Assembly: GCA_029979565.1 (NCBI GenBank)
Contig: JAPOHG010000002.1
Span: forward strand, 100,953-164,952
Direction of reading: 5' to 3'
Length of the DNA: 64,000 bases
From: a bacterium
Lineage (GTDB): Bacteria; Bacteroidota; Bacteroidia; Flavobacteriales_D; Sanyastnellaceae
Position 1 is the stretch's first letter; each line of letters starts with the position of its first letter. Positions 20,371 to 30,534 of this stretch are shown one piece after another. The notes beneath the pieces are model-generated. The model did no database searches, was not told the DNA's origin, and saw only the letters and a list, made by a program, of their open reading frames with translations. The translations under genes were made by a program, and so were the position numbers.

Positions 20371-20870
20371 CAGTTCAGGCGATTGAATTCAAAGGTGTAA
20401 ATGTTGGTGGCTGTTCCGCCGCAATCCCGTCGGTACTCGATGGCGAGTTGTTGGTCAAACTCGCGAACCATGCCGCCGAGGTTGTAAACCAAGGTATCAG
20501 TGGCTGAGAAGAGCTCAAGGTAGGTGGGATAAAGGTCATCATCGAAACCCCACGTGCCGCCTTCGCCGAAATAATTCTTGCCCATCTCCAATGCAATGGA
20601 GTAGGTGCGGTCGGCGTTGAAGGTCAACTGGAGCGGCGTCACGGTACCGTCAATGTAGAAAGCGCTGAGGTCTCGGGTTTCCTTGACCGGGCTGTTCAAG
20701 TCCTGTTGGGTAAAGCTGTTGAGTTCCCAGGTGCCCGTCATCCCGGCAACCTTGTCGAACGGCTCACCCAATTCGCCAGTGGATTCGGGCTTGCACGCAT
20801 TGAAGGCCATGGCCACGACGGCCAATGTCAGCACGGAGCTCAATGCAGTGTATGTGGTGTTCTTGTTCAT
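20370..20870 (-). CDS. DUF5004/lipocalin-like lipoprotein
   Basis: Lipobox-like MAFNACKPE; GTWELNSFTQQDLNSPVKETRDLSAFYIDGTVTPLQLTFNADRTYSI lipocalin-like pattern; SUS operon context. Confidence 0.6.
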   Translation of the reverse strand: MNKNTTYTALSSVLTLAVVAMAFNACKPESTGELGEPFDKVAGMTGTWELNSFTQQDLNSPVKETRDLSAFYIDGTVTPLQLTFNADRTYSIALEMGKNYFGEGGTWGFDDDLYPTYLELFSATDTLVYNLGGMVREFDQQLAIEYRRDCGGTATNIYTFEFNRLN

Positions 20871-20882
20871 TCGGTAATTGGA

Positions 20883-22247
20883 TTAGAGGCAACCGCCTTC
20901 TTCGTTCAACTCAAAGCCTTGGACGGTGGACTCGGTATTGGAAAACTGCAAGGACATGCCCGGGCAATCCCATGCGGCATCGCGAATCGTGATGTCTTCG
21001 CCCATGGCGCCACGTCGCAGCAGCTGGTCGGTCCAGAGCCCTTCACAGGCGGTCTCTTTGCGGAATTCGTCGCGAGCAGCATCAATCACTTCTTGCGCAG
21101 TAGCCGATTCACTCAAGTCGTTGTTCCCAGCGCCAAAAGCGCGTGCACGGATGGCATTGATGTCGGCAATGGCCGTGGCCAAATCCGTGTTCAATTCCCC
21201 ATAGGCTTCCGCACGGATCAGGTGCATCAACGTCAAGTGTGCGAGCGGTACATTGAAGTATTCTTTTTCATTGAATCGGTTGATGAGCGCTCGTGTACCC
21301 GCCGTCAACCAGGCTGATCGTCCGTCACCGCCGCCCGAGAGGCTCATGAAGAAGGCGAAGTCTTCGCTGAAGGCCAATTGCGGACTGGGGTTGTTGTCCG
21401 AACGAAGGTTGTCGCGGAACCAAGAGCTGCGGAAGTCATTGGGCATGCTGACGATGCCGAACACCGTTTCGGTGTTGATGATATCGGTTTCAAAGCGATC
21501 GAGGTCTTCATCAAGCGTGTAGCGCCCGGAATTGATGACGTCGCTGGCGAAGTTCGCGGCTTCCGTGTAATTGCCCATGAGGAAGTGAACCTGGGCGAGG
21601 TAGGCACGAGCGGCGTCTTGTGTTGCGTAAACGCCGTTTTCCACCGGCAAGTAGTCGGCTGCGAAAGTCAAGTCTTCGACGATTTGAGTGTAGACGTCGC
21701 CGACGCTCGCACGTGGCAACGGATCCTGACTCGGTGCAATCCGCAAAGGCACGCCGGGATGGCTATTGTCTGCCGTATAGCCGTAGGGCCGGGCAAACAT
21801 TTTGACGGCTCCCCAATGGCAGATGGCCCGAATGAACCGGGCTTCGGCCTCCAAGCGCGTTCGTTCGGCTTCGTCGAGGTTTTCGACAATGTCGAAATTC
21901 TTGATGACCACATTCGATCGGTAAATCGCGTAGTAGAAATCCGTGTAAATGCCGCCATTGATGCCCGTGAAGAACGTCGTCTCGCGGTTGTAAACAGCCG
22001 TGAAATCCAAGCTGTTGTCGGGTTGCCCAAAATTGGGGCCGCGCAATTCATTGACAATCTGGACCCGTCCGCCGTAGAGGTTGGCGACGACATCGTAGTT
22101 GCTCACCAACAAGCGCTGGAGGTCTTCCGCGTCTTGGATGGCGTCTTCCGCAAGGATGACATCCCCGGGTTCAAATTCGAGCAAGTGGTCGCATGAGGTT
22201 AACCCAGCGGCCAATCCGGCAAAAAGAAGGAGGTGTTTGATGTTCAT
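20883..22247 (-). CDS. susD: SusD/RagB-family nutrient-binding outer-membrane lipoprotein
   Basis: LTSCDHLLEFEP lipobox; ARFIRAICHWGAVKMFARPYGYTADNSHPGVPLR; follows susC. Confidence 0.94.
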   Translation of the reverse strand: MNIKHLLLFAGLAAGLTSCDHLLEFEPGDVILAEDAIQDAEDLQRLLVSNYDVVANLYGGRVQIVNELRGPNFGQPDNSLDFTAVYNRETTFFTGINGGIYTDFYYAIYRSNVVIKNFDIVENLDEAERTRLEAEARFIRAICHWGAVKMFARPYGYTADNSHPGVPLRIAPSQDPLPRASVGDVYTQIVEDLTFAADYLPVENGVYATQDAARAYLAQVHFLMGNYTEAANFASDVINSGRYTLDEDLDRFETDIINTETVFGIVSMPNDFRSSWFRDNLRSDNNPSPQLAFSEDFAFFMSLSGGGDGRSAWLTAGTRALINRFNEKEYFNVPLAHLTLMHLIRAEAYGELNTDLATAIADINAIRARAFGAGNNDLSESATAQEVIDAARDEFRKETACEGLWTDQLLRRGAMGEDITIRDAAWDCPGMSLQFSNTESTVQGFELNEEGGCL

Positions 22248-22256
22248 GGTTGCCGA

Positions 22257-25200
22257 TTAGAAGTTGGTGGAAATGGAAAGGGTGAATGCGCGCTCTTGAG
22301 GCGGCGTCAGGTAGGTGACGTTCGGGCTCATGTTTCGATCCTGAGCGTTTTCAAAGTCACGAACGACCTCCGGATCCAAGCCTGGGAAGTTGGTGATGGT
22401 GAAGACGTTGGTCGCGTTCAGCGCGATTCGACAATTCTGCAAGCCGCTGTCTTTGCCGAGGGGCACGTTGTAGCCCAAGGTCACATTGCGTAGGCGTAAG
22501 TACGACGCATCGAAGATGAACAAGCTGGTGTTCCACCAAGGAAAGCCGGAAGGCAAGCTGTACGTGGTTTCATCCAATGTGAGACGTGGGTACGTGGCGA
22601 TGTCGCCTGGTTGACGCCAGCGGTCCAGTTTTTCGTCGCGCATATTCCAACCGGTCACAACGCCCAATTGGCGCTTTGCGGAGGAGTCGAAGATCTTGGC
22701 TCCGACGCTGAAGGTTGCCAAGGCGCTCAAGTCCCAATTGCCGTAGCGGAAGGTATTGTTGATGCCGCCAATAAGGTCTGGCAAGCCATCACCGACGTAC
22801 TTGCGGATGTCGTTGTTGTAGTCATACGTTTCGTTGCCTTCCAAGTCGAGGTAAACCGGGAGACCCGTTTCCGGATCTACATGGCTGTGTTCAACAAGGA
22901 AGAACGAGCCGACAGGACGGCCTACAATGACCCGGGAGTCATTGGTTCCGCCGCTCACGGCGTCTGGCGTGTAGTTTCCGATGTCCACCAACTCATTGTA
23001 GTTGCGTGCCACATTCAGGTCGGTGGTCCATTGGAACTTGCCAATGAGGTTGCGCGACTTGATGGAGAGTTCCACGCCGCGGTTCAAGATGGTGCCCACG
23101 TTGTCCCAGAAATTGGTGAAACCGGTGCTGGCCGGCGTGCTCACGTTCATCAATACATCGGTGGAATACTTGTGATAGAACGCCAACTCGGTGGTGATTC
23201 GGTCGTCCAACAGCCCCGCTTCCACACTAGCATCTACCGTGCGGGACGTTTCCCAGCGCAGGGTTGGATTTTCCGGTTGGATGGGGAAGAGGATGGAGTC
23301 AGCAGCGTACGTAATACCGTTGTTCGCTGCTGAGTAGGTTCCGAAACGTGCGTAATCAGGTAGCGCCGCGTTCCCTGTGTAACCAATGCTCGATCGTACT
23401 TTCAAGAAGCTGACGCGCTTGCTGTTGAACCAATCTTCGTCGGATACGACCCATCCGGCTGACAGCGATGGGAAGAAACCGTAACGGCTCTCGCGTCCGA
23501 AACGTGAACTGCCATCCACACGTGCCGTTGCTTGGAAGAAGTAGCGGTCTTTCAGCGTGTAATTTAAACGTCCGAAGTACGAAAGGAAGCTGTGTTGAGA
23601 GGGCAAGTTCACGGTCGTGTTGACGTTGGCCGCATCTTCGGACAAGGAGTCGTTTTCAAAGATGGGACCTTCTACTTGACCGTAGAAAAGGCTGTAGCCG
23701 TAGTTGTCGGTGCGTTGGAATTCACTGCCCACCAAGAAGTTGAACGCTTGTGTATCATCTAGCTCCCAGCGGTAGTCTGCAGTCGCACTGTAATTCCAGT
23801 TCAAGACGTAGTTCGCGTACCGATTGGCGCTGCCGAGTTCTGTTGTGATGGACAGGGCACCGGGATTGAAGACGTCTTCGCGCAAGTGGAGGTAGTCAAA
23901 TCCGCCGCTGACTTTCAAGTTCAAGTTGGCAACGGGCGAGTAGATCAATTGCGCGTTGCTGATGGAACGGTCTTCCGTCGTTTTCCATTTCTTCAATTCG
24001 CGAACGGCAACGGGATTTTTCGTCCCGCCCCACTCATCGAACCACAAGAAGTACTCACCGGCTTCGTGCTCGATGTTGCCGTTGGCATCGTAGACATCCT
24101 CGTCGTAGCGGACAGGATAATAGGGAAGGGCATTGGACATGGCATCACCTAAACCGCCTGACCACGCTGCATCGATGCGGTTGTTTTCGCCTCGGCTCAA
24201 TGAGGAACTGAGGAGGACTTTCACTTTGTTCGAAGGACTCCAGTCGAGGTTGACTCGGCCGCTGGTGCGGTCGTAGCTGTTCCCGAGGAGGTAGCTCTGG
24301 TTGTTGTCCTTCGATACCCCTGCGTACAAGTTGTAGCGCTCGCCGCCTTGTCGAACGCCAAAATTCACTGCATTCTTGTTGCCAACGCCAATGGTCTGGT
24401 CCACCCAATCGGTGTTTGTTTCCATAGCCCGGAGGTAGGCTTCACGGCGGGTAGCGGGGTCATCGGCCGCAGAAGTCATGTTCGGCAACCAAACGTATCC
24501 AGTCCCGCCGTCGTTTTCCCATGCTTCCTGGCGCAGAGCCAAGTACGTCTCCGTATCCATCATGTTCGGACGGGTAGCAGCGGTGCCGATGCCAGCGCGT
24601 GTGCTGAATTCGAATGACGTTCCCTTCTTTCCGCGCTTGGTGGTGATGAGGATGACGCCGTTGGCGCCACGGGATCCGTAGATGCCCGTCGCTGCGGCAT
24701 CCTTTAGAATTTCAACGGATTCGATATCATTTGGGTTGATGGCGGCGAGCGGGTTGTTGTTCAGAGCGCCGCTGTTACCACGCAAAAAGTACTCTTGGGT
24801 GATGGGGATGCCATCAACAACGTAGAGCGGGTCACCCGCAGCGGAAACCGATGCCACTCCGCGAACACGGATGAGGGATGGTGCTCCGGCCACGCCGGAT
24901 GATTGGCTTACTTGTACGCCTGCTGCTTGTCCTTGGAGGGCCGCTTCAAACGATGGGGTCTGGACCCCAGTGATTTGCTTCGAAGTGACTTTGACGATGC
25001 TGCCGGTGACCTCCTTTTTCCGTTGAACGCCATAGCCCACTACGACGACGTCCTCGATCAAAACAGCGTCGTCGGCGAGGGAAACGTTGAGGGTCATGTC
25101 TTCAGTTCCCATGGTCACCTCCTTGGTTTGGCTGATGTAGCCAATGTAGGAGAATTGGACCGTATGGGCGCCGGGTGATAGGCTCAAGACATACGCGCCA

Positions 25201-25358
25201 TCGGCGTCTGTGAATTGCCCATTGGTACCGTCGGCAACAACCGATGCTCCAGGCAGCGGATTGCCTTGGGCATCTGAGATCGTACCGCGCAGGGATTGCG
25301 CTTGCAGTGCGCAATACATGCCAAGGGTGGCGAACAGCGTAAGGGTGAATCTGGTCAT
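22257..25358 (-). CDS. susC: SusC/RagA-family TonB-linked outer-membrane protein
   Basis: Carboxypeptidase-regulatory domain GTISDAQGNPLPGASVVADGTNGQFTDADGAYVLSL; plug VVVGYGVQRKKEVTGSI...ILKDAAATGIYGSRGANGVILITTKRG; start trimmed to the ATG at 25358 (MTRFTLTLFATLGMYCALQAQ). Confidence 0.97.
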   Translation of the reverse strand: MTRFTLTLFATLGMYCALQAQSLRGTISDAQGNPLPGASVVADGTNGQFTDADGAYVLSLSPGAHTVQFSYIGYISQTKEVTMGTEDMTLNVSLADDAVLIEDVVVVGYGVQRKKEVTGSIVKVTSKQITGVQTPSFEAALQGQAAGVQVSQSSGVAGAPSLIRVRGVASVSAAGDPLYVVDGIPITQEYFLRGNSGALNNNPLAAINPNDIESVEILKDAAATGIYGSRGANGVILITTKRGKKGTSFEFSTRAGIGTAATRPNMMDTETYLALRQEAWENDGGTGYVWLPNMTSAADDPATRREAYLRAMETNTDWVDQTIGVGNKNAVNFGVRQGGERYNLYAGVSKDNNQSYLLGNSYDRTSGRVNLDWSPSNKVKVLLSSSLSRGENNRIDAAWSGGLGDAMSNALPYYPVRYDEDVYDANGNIEHEAGEYFLWFDEWGGTKNPVAVRELKKWKTTEDRSISNAQLIYSPVANLNLKVSGGFDYLHLREDVFNPGALSITTELGSANRYANYVLNWNYSATADYRWELDDTQAFNFLVGSEFQRTDNYGYSLFYGQVEGPIFENDSLSEDAANVNTTVNLPSQHSFLSYFGRLNYTLKDRYFFQATARVDGSSRFGRESRYGFFPSLSAGWVVSDEDWFNSKRVSFLKVRSSIGYTGNAALPDYARFGTYSAANNGITYAADSILFPIQPENPTLRWETSRTVDASVEAGLLDDRITTELAFYHKYSTDVLMNVSTPASTGFTNFWDNVGTILNRGVELSIKSRNLIGKFQWTTDLNVARNYNELVDIGNYTPDAVSGGTNDSRVIVGRPVGSFFLVEHSHVDPETGLPVYLDLEGNETYDYNNDIRKYVGDGLPDLIGGINNTFRYGNWDLSALATFSVGAKIFDSSAKRQLGVVTGWNMRDEKLDRWRQPGDIATYPRLTLDETTYSLPSGFPWWNTSLFIFDASYLRLRNVTLGYNVPLGKDSGLQNCRIALNATNVFTITNFPGLDPEVVRDFENAQDRNMSPNVTYLTPPQERAFTLSISTNF

Positions 25359-25396
25359 CAGAAATGATTTAGTGGGTCGAAGGTAAGGTCTAGTAG

Positions 25397-25411
25397 GTGT
25401 ATTTTCAACAC
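25397..25411. promoter_or_regulatory. Candidate operator: inverted repeat GTGT-N7-ACAC upstream of susC
   Basis: gtgtattttcaacac; differs by one central base from 31278..31292; 39 bp upstream of the susC ATG in the 71-bp gap after the GH13 gene. Confidence 0.55.
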
Positions 25412-25429
25412 GAAGTGTCTTGCGACTTG

Positions 25430-28252
25430 TCAACGGCTATTGGAAAGCACCACGCGGGCGGTGAATAGTTGCGTTTGGGAAAGTACCCGTACGGTGTACA
25501 CGCCTTGCGATAAGGAGTTGTTAACGAATTGAATAACGTTTTCCTGTTGCTGCACCGTCGCGCTGATTCCAGGTGTTACATCCCGGCCGTTCAGATCAAA
25601 AATTTGAAGCGAGGTCATGTCCACCTGCTCGGGGAATTCAATGGCAAAGGTTCCTGCCGCGGGATTGGGAAACGCCACGGCATCGAACCGACTAAGGGTG
25701 GTCTCAGGGATAGTGGAAGGGAAGTTGACCGGTTGATCGACGTACACGTGGTATTCGCCTGGAGCGAATGACATGAATGCACTCACATCCGTCACTTCCA
25801 TGGCTTCGCCTGTGAAGTAGTCGTACCAGGTTCCTGTATGCTGGAATCCGGGGATCATGCTCAACTCGCTGACACGGAAATTCGCGACCACCACGGCGTC
25901 CATGGTGTTGCCGTTGAGGTGCAAGCGCTTGCCATAGCCTCCCACATCCCAGTTGTAATTGGTACCTTGGAAGGGGTCGGGGTAGTCCATTTTGAGCTGG
26001 CACAGACCGGCAATGACTTCGTGGATGCGGTATCGATTGGGGTTGTCACGGTAATCCCAACGCACCGGTTTAGCTGTGGTCCGGCAATCCTCGCTGATGG
26101 TCACGCCATCGCTGCATGTATTGATGCTGTAATCGTACCCGAGCTCTTCGAATTGCCAGAGCATCTTCGGTCCGGGCAATAGGATGTTGAAGCATTGAAT
26201 CGCTTCTTGGCGCGCCAGGGCCGTATTGAGATCGGTTACTTGGTACGATCCTTCGCCGTTGCCGTATTGCAGGGCTTTGTACATCAACCGCTCTTCGTCA
26301 TGGCTTTCAGGGTAGGAGATGACCCCGGGATTGGACATGCTTTGGTTTTGGTAGCTCGCCCAGCCAAAATCAGAAGGGTACCCCATGGAGGCCTCGTTGT
26401 AATCGTGCGTCACATTGGCCCACACCATGAACTCGTCGTTGACCAGGGTTTGGTTCTCGGACAAATCCACCCAGTGTTCCAGGATCATGTAGATGTGGGA
26501 TTCGTCCTGCCAGAGGTGGTTGGCGTATTCATTGAGCAAGTTGATGCGGGCTTGGTCATAGCCCCAAACGTTGCCAGGAGTTTGGGTCATGCCTTTGGAA
26601 AAGTCGAGGCGGTAGCCGTCAATGTGGTATTCGTCTACCCAGTACTTCAATGCTCGTTTCATGAAATACTTTGTGGCTGGACTGTCGTGGTTCCAATCGA
26701 AGAACCACGTCTCCGGACTGGGCGATATTTCGTTGAACCAGGGGTTGTTCTCCGCAGGTTGAAAGGAAGCAGCATTCCAGTACATTTTCAAAAATGGATT
26801 CGGGTAATCGGCGTGGTTGAGCACGACGTCAAGAAGCACAGCAATCCCGCGCTCGTGGCAGGCATTGACCAATGCTTTAAACGCCGATTTGTCACCGTAC
26901 GCTTTGTCCAAGGCCAAATAAAATGTGGGGTTGTATCCCCAGCTGTCGTTGCCATTGAATTCATTGACAGGCATGAATTCGATTGCGTTGATGCCCAAGC
27001 GATCGAGGTAATCGAGGGTGTCGAGGATGGTCTGGTAGTTGCGCTCGTCCGTGAAATCACGCACCAGCAATTCGTAAATGACCAATGATGATTTGGCGGG
27101 TCGCTCAAATTCCTGATCGGACCAATCAAAGGCAGGCGCCCCGGGTTGAAAGACGGAGACCGGCGTGTTTTCCGTCAGCATATTGGGGAACGCCGGCATA
27201 TTGGGGTACGTCGCCTCGGGAATCCATTGGTCATTCCACGGGTCGAGCACCACTTCCGTGTAGGGATCGGCCACGCGCATATCGTCCGGCATGATGTGGT
27301 AGTGGAAGCGGTATTCGGTTCCGGCTTCGAGGCCTTCAATTTCGATCCAGTGCTTGTTGCCATCGGGCGTTTGGGTCATGAGGTAATCGAAGCTCAATTG
27401 CCAATCATTGAAGTCACCGACGACAAAAACGAATTCTTTGCCCGGTGCGTGAAGCTGCAAAAAGGTACTCGTGCTTGATGGATAATGAATGCCGTCTTCG
27501 GACCCCGCGGGTGGCCATCCGGTGATGGGGGATTCAGGCAAAACGGCAATGCTCGCTTCATCCGAAGCGGAGCCTGCATCGGTCGTTCCCACCAAGGAGA
27601 CGTCGAATTGCCCGGCATCGTCGGCTTGAAAATCGTACGAAAGGGACGTGCCCGTCACGGTGGTGACAACCTCCCCATTGATTTCCAAACTGAGCTCGCA
27701 TGATTCACTCGCTTGTCCGAGAATGGTGTAGGTGTCGCCCAAGTCGAGTACGGCGTATCCGTTTTCTGGGGTTTGCAATGAAGTGCTGAACGAACCGCTG
27801 CTGACTTCGTAGAAAATATCGGATCCATCGGCATTTCGGCCTACCAATGAGCCGGTGCTGTTTCGGAAGACCATGGCCAGGCTTTCGACGGTTTCCCCTT
27901 CGTCGAGTTGGTAATAATCGCTGATGGTCAACCCATTGAAATCAAAGGTGTGGATGCCGTTGCCTTCAGGATCCATGAGGGCGAGCGGGTCTGCCGTTCC
28001 CCACGCAGTCTGAACATTTTGCCAATCGCTCGGTCCGCTCGAATTGCTCGTGATGACCCCGGTGTGGATATAGACAGGAATGACCCCTTGCAATTCACCG
28101 TTCCCCAATGCACTGTTGTAATAAAGAGTGACTTGGTCGTCAACGGTTGGGAAAGCGGGTTCGGTCCAGACCACTTGACTTTGAAGCACACCCGGAATCA
28201 GTATGCCCAAGAAAATGAAAATGCAGCAATGGAATCGGTGAAAAGTATTCAT
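25430..28252 (-). CDS. T9SS-secreted GH13 alpha-amylase with N-terminal carbohydrate-binding-like domains
   Basis: MNTFHRFHCCIFIFLGILIPGVLQSQ signal; VFVVGDFNDWQ; GH13 motifs DVVLNHADYPNP, DGYRLDFSKGM, MILEHWV, YPESHDEERLMYKAL; C-terminal VAFPNPAAGTFAI...ARVVLSNSR; start trimmed from the 28600 ORF. Confidence 0.93.
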   Translation of the reverse strand: MNTFHRFHCCIFIFLGILIPGVLQSQVVWTEPAFPTVDDQVTLYYNSALGNGELQGVIPVYIHTGVITSNSSGPSDWQNVQTAWGTADPLALMDPEGNGIHTFDFNGLTISDYYQLDEGETVESLAMVFRNSTGSLVGRNADGSDIFYEVSSGSFSTSLQTPENGYAVLDLGDTYTILGQASESCELSLEINGEVVTTVTGTSLSYDFQADDAGQFDVSLVGTTDAGSASDEASIAVLPESPITGWPPAGSEDGIHYPSSTSTFLQLHAPGKEFVFVVGDFNDWQLSFDYLMTQTPDGNKHWIEIEGLEAGTEYRFHYHIMPDDMRVADPYTEVVLDPWNDQWIPEATYPNMPAFPNMLTENTPVSVFQPGAPAFDWSDQEFERPAKSSLVIYELLVRDFTDERNYQTILDTLDYLDRLGINAIEFMPVNEFNGNDSWGYNPTFYLALDKAYGDKSAFKALVNACHERGIAVLLDVVLNHADYPNPFLKMYWNAASFQPAENNPWFNEISPSPETWFFDWNHDSPATKYFMKRALKYWVDEYHIDGYRLDFSKGMTQTPGNVWGYDQARINLLNEYANHLWQDESHIYMILEHWVDLSENQTLVNDEFMVWANVTHDYNEASMGYPSDFGWASYQNQSMSNPGVISYPESHDEERLMYKALQYGNGEGSYQVTDLNTALARQEAIQCFNILLPGPKMLWQFEELGYDYSINTCSDGVTISEDCRTTAKPVRWDYRDNPNRYRIHEVIAGLCQLKMDYPDPFQGTNYNWDVGGYGKRLHLNGNTMDAVVVANFRVSELSMIPGFQHTGTWYDYFTGEAMEVTDVSAFMSFAPGEYHVYVDQPVNFPSTIPETTLSRFDAVAFPNPAAGTFAIEFPEQVDMTSLQIFDLNGRDVTPGISATVQQQENVIQFVNNSLSQGVYTVRVLSQTQLFTARVVLSNSR

Positions 28253-30534
28253 CGCAAAATAATTTTTTGAGTCGTCAAGCCTCTTTTGACTTCTGAAGTG
28301 AGCAGGTAAATACCTTTTGGATAACCGTTGATTGAAATGGACGAACCGGCAGACTCCTTGACGAGGTGTCCGTTTAGGTTGTGCAATGATGCACGTGTTC
28401 CTTGTGGAAGGGCGACCGTGCACGGTTGATTGCACACAGTTGGCAATGGTGTGGATGCGCCGTGGCCATTGACAGCCAATGTCGTTCCGTTGGCGGCATT
28501 GGGTGTCGGCGGGTTGGAGGAATTGGGGTTGAACCACACCCAGTTTGGCGCACCATCGGTCGAACGGCCGAGGCTGAAATCGCCGACGGCATCGTTCCAA
28601 TCGATGGCATCCACGGTACGCCAGGCACCATCCTCCTTGGTGGAGAGGTACACCTCATCCTCCGACCCGGACAGGGTGAAATTGGCGTGCACTGGGCCGG
28701 CATCGGGGTTGTCGTCGCACCAGAGGAGCAAATGCTGACCCGGTTCCAAGGTGACGCTCGGCAGCGGCCAACGCCAAGGTTCCATCAGCCGATTGCTGAG
28801 GTAGAATCCATTGCAGTTGAACGGAGCAGTTCCTGCGTTGAACAGTTCCACCCAATCGCCAGTGTTGCCGTTTTCATCGGTCGCGAACCCATTGTTGATG
28901 GGCATAACCTCATTGATCCGAAGTGGGGAGTTGGCCATGGTGTTCCATACCCGCGCCAAGGTGCAAGGCGAGTGCTGGACCGCGCCCGATGGGTCGGTTG
29001 CCGAAGCCCTCCAGAAAACTTCTTCTGCACCCTCAAGCGGTATGGCAGCAGCCCAGCCATAGCCGTGTAGGTTTCCTCCGGCGGGATCGAGGATAACAGT
29101 CTCCACGTTGCCGTCCTGTTCAACTTCGGCTTCAACCATCCATCCTGTGGACGCTGTCAGCTCAGGTGCCCAGCATTGGATGTGCAATGTGTCATTGCGT
29201 ACCGGCCCTTCTGCCCAGCACTGGACGATCGGGCTGGAACTTTCAGGCAGAGGATCCGACTGAACATCGGCCCAAAAAATCCGTGAGTTAGCGTAGTCCA
29301 ATAAGGAATGCGCCACGTGGCTGCCCCAAGCTTCCGTGATGGAATTTTCAAAATCATCCGCATCGAACCCGTAGCTCAACGGGTAGTAGGTGTCCTCATC
29401 GATGGCTTGACTCATCAAATCGACCAACCACGTTCCCCGCGTCTCAACCCATTCGGCCGTGTAATAGGTATCCATCCACCAATGGATGTACCACGTGAGT
29501 CGATCTCGGTAGGCCTCGACATCAAGCAATCGAGTGTACAGGACTCGGTCGTTTTCGAAGTTCCAGCTGTAGATGTCGCGGTCCGTCCATTCACCAAACC
29601 ACTGAATGCCAGCGGTGTTGTCCATGTCATAAGGGATGTACATCAGCCGGCCGTCGGTGGTGCGCTCGTACAAGTAAAAGTTGTTCTTGTTCCCAATGTA
29701 ATTGTCCCAATGGCCGAAGAGGATTTCACCAGCCGCTGTTTTGAGGTAGGCATCGACATCGAAAATGGCTTCCAGCGCACAGGGCAACTCGTCCATTGGC
29801 GTGTTGTTAAGGACATCAATGAACTCGGCTAAGCTGCTGTAGTCGTCATTCAGATTGTTGGTTTTCAGTTCGTAAACGCGCTGGTCTGACCAACTTGGGG
29901 TGAACTTGTAGGCTTCGGGGTTATTGCTGATGAAGGCCAGGTTTGCGGGGTAGGTGCACTTCCACAGGTTGCCGTGGGCATGGTCAAATCGCTTTTCCAG
30001 CCATTCGCCATCGATGTGTTCGGTGTTGGAGTACAACCCGTAGTATTCGCCATTGATAAAGAGCTTCACGTGCGTGCTTCTCGAGACCGGCACACCGGCA
30101 TCACGCAAGCACTCCCAAGCAAGTCGGGCACGCATGGCACTGGGGTCATTGTGTTCACCGTTGAGGTTCATTTTTTTCAACCCCTCCCAAGATTGGTCTT
30201 CTTCGAAAGCATTGAAAGACACCTTGTACGATTTCTTCGGCGCGCCGCGGGAGGTGTTCCCGCGTAGGCGAAATCCTACGTTTTCGACAGTATCTGTTCC
30301 CAATGGACTGATGAACACGAATGTTGCGGGATGTTCAATGTTGGAATACCAATTTTCCTGTTGCAGGATCCAGCCCATTTGATCGCACGTCACATGCACC
30401 TCTGGAAGCCCTTCGCTTTGGTAAGCAGTACCATCCAATGGATGCCAATTGACACCCACTTCCTGAGCCGTTGCAACAGTAAAGCTGCACAGGACCATCA
30501 ACACCTCAACCCACCTTGGCTTGTGTTCAATCAT
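28249..30534 (-). CDS. CotH kinase-family protein with lamin-tail domain and T9SS-type C-terminus
   Basis: VGFRLRGNTSRGAPKKSYKVSFNAF...LNGEHNDPSAMRARLAWECLRDAGVPVSRSTHVKLFINGEYYGLYSNTEHID...YIPYDMDNTAG (CotH); LRINEVMPINNGFATDENGNTGDWVELFNAG (lamin tail); C-terminal SLHNLNGHLVKES...KIILR. Confidence 0.9.
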   Translation of the reverse strand: MIEHKPRWVEVLMVLCSFTVATAQEVGVNWHPLDGTAYQSEGLPEVHVTCDQMGWILQQENWYSNIEHPATFVFISPLGTDTVENVGFRLRGNTSRGAPKKSYKVSFNAFEEDQSWEGLKKMNLNGEHNDPSAMRARLAWECLRDAGVPVSRSTHVKLFINGEYYGLYSNTEHIDGEWLEKRFDHAHGNLWKCTYPANLAFISNNPEAYKFTPSWSDQRVYELKTNNLNDDYSSLAEFIDVLNNTPMDELPCALEAIFDVDAYLKTAAGEILFGHWDNYIGNKNNFYLYERTTDGRLMYIPYDMDNTAGIQWFGEWTDRDIYSWNFENDRVLYTRLLDVEAYRDRLTWYIHWWMDTYYTAEWVETRGTWLVDLMSQAIDEDTYYPLSYGFDADDFENSITEAWGSHVAHSLLDYANSRIFWADVQSDPLPESSSPIVQCWAEGPVRNDTLHIQCWAPELTASTGWMVEAEVEQDGNVETVILDPAGGNLHGYGWAAAIPLEGAEEVFWRASATDPSGAVQHSPCTLARVWNTMANSPLRINEVMPINNGFATDENGNTGDWVELFNAGTAPFNCNGFYLSNRLMEPWRWPLPSVTLEPGQHLLLWCDDNPDAGPVHANFTLSGSEDEVYLSTKEDGAWRTVDAIDWNDAVGDFSLGRSTDGAPNWVWFNPNSSNPPTPNAANGTTLAVNGHGASTPLPTVCNQPCTVALPQGTRASLHNLNGHLVKESAGSSISINGYPKGIYLLTSEVKRGLTTQKIILR

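Noticed and set aside
21378-22196. 272-aa plus-strand ORF antisense to susD
   Set aside because: Shadow ORF of a high-GC3 coding region; susD is unambiguous.
26195-27088. 297-aa plus-strand ORF antisense to the secreted GH13
   Set aside because: Antisense shadow ORF; GH13 catalytic motifs are clear on the minus strand.
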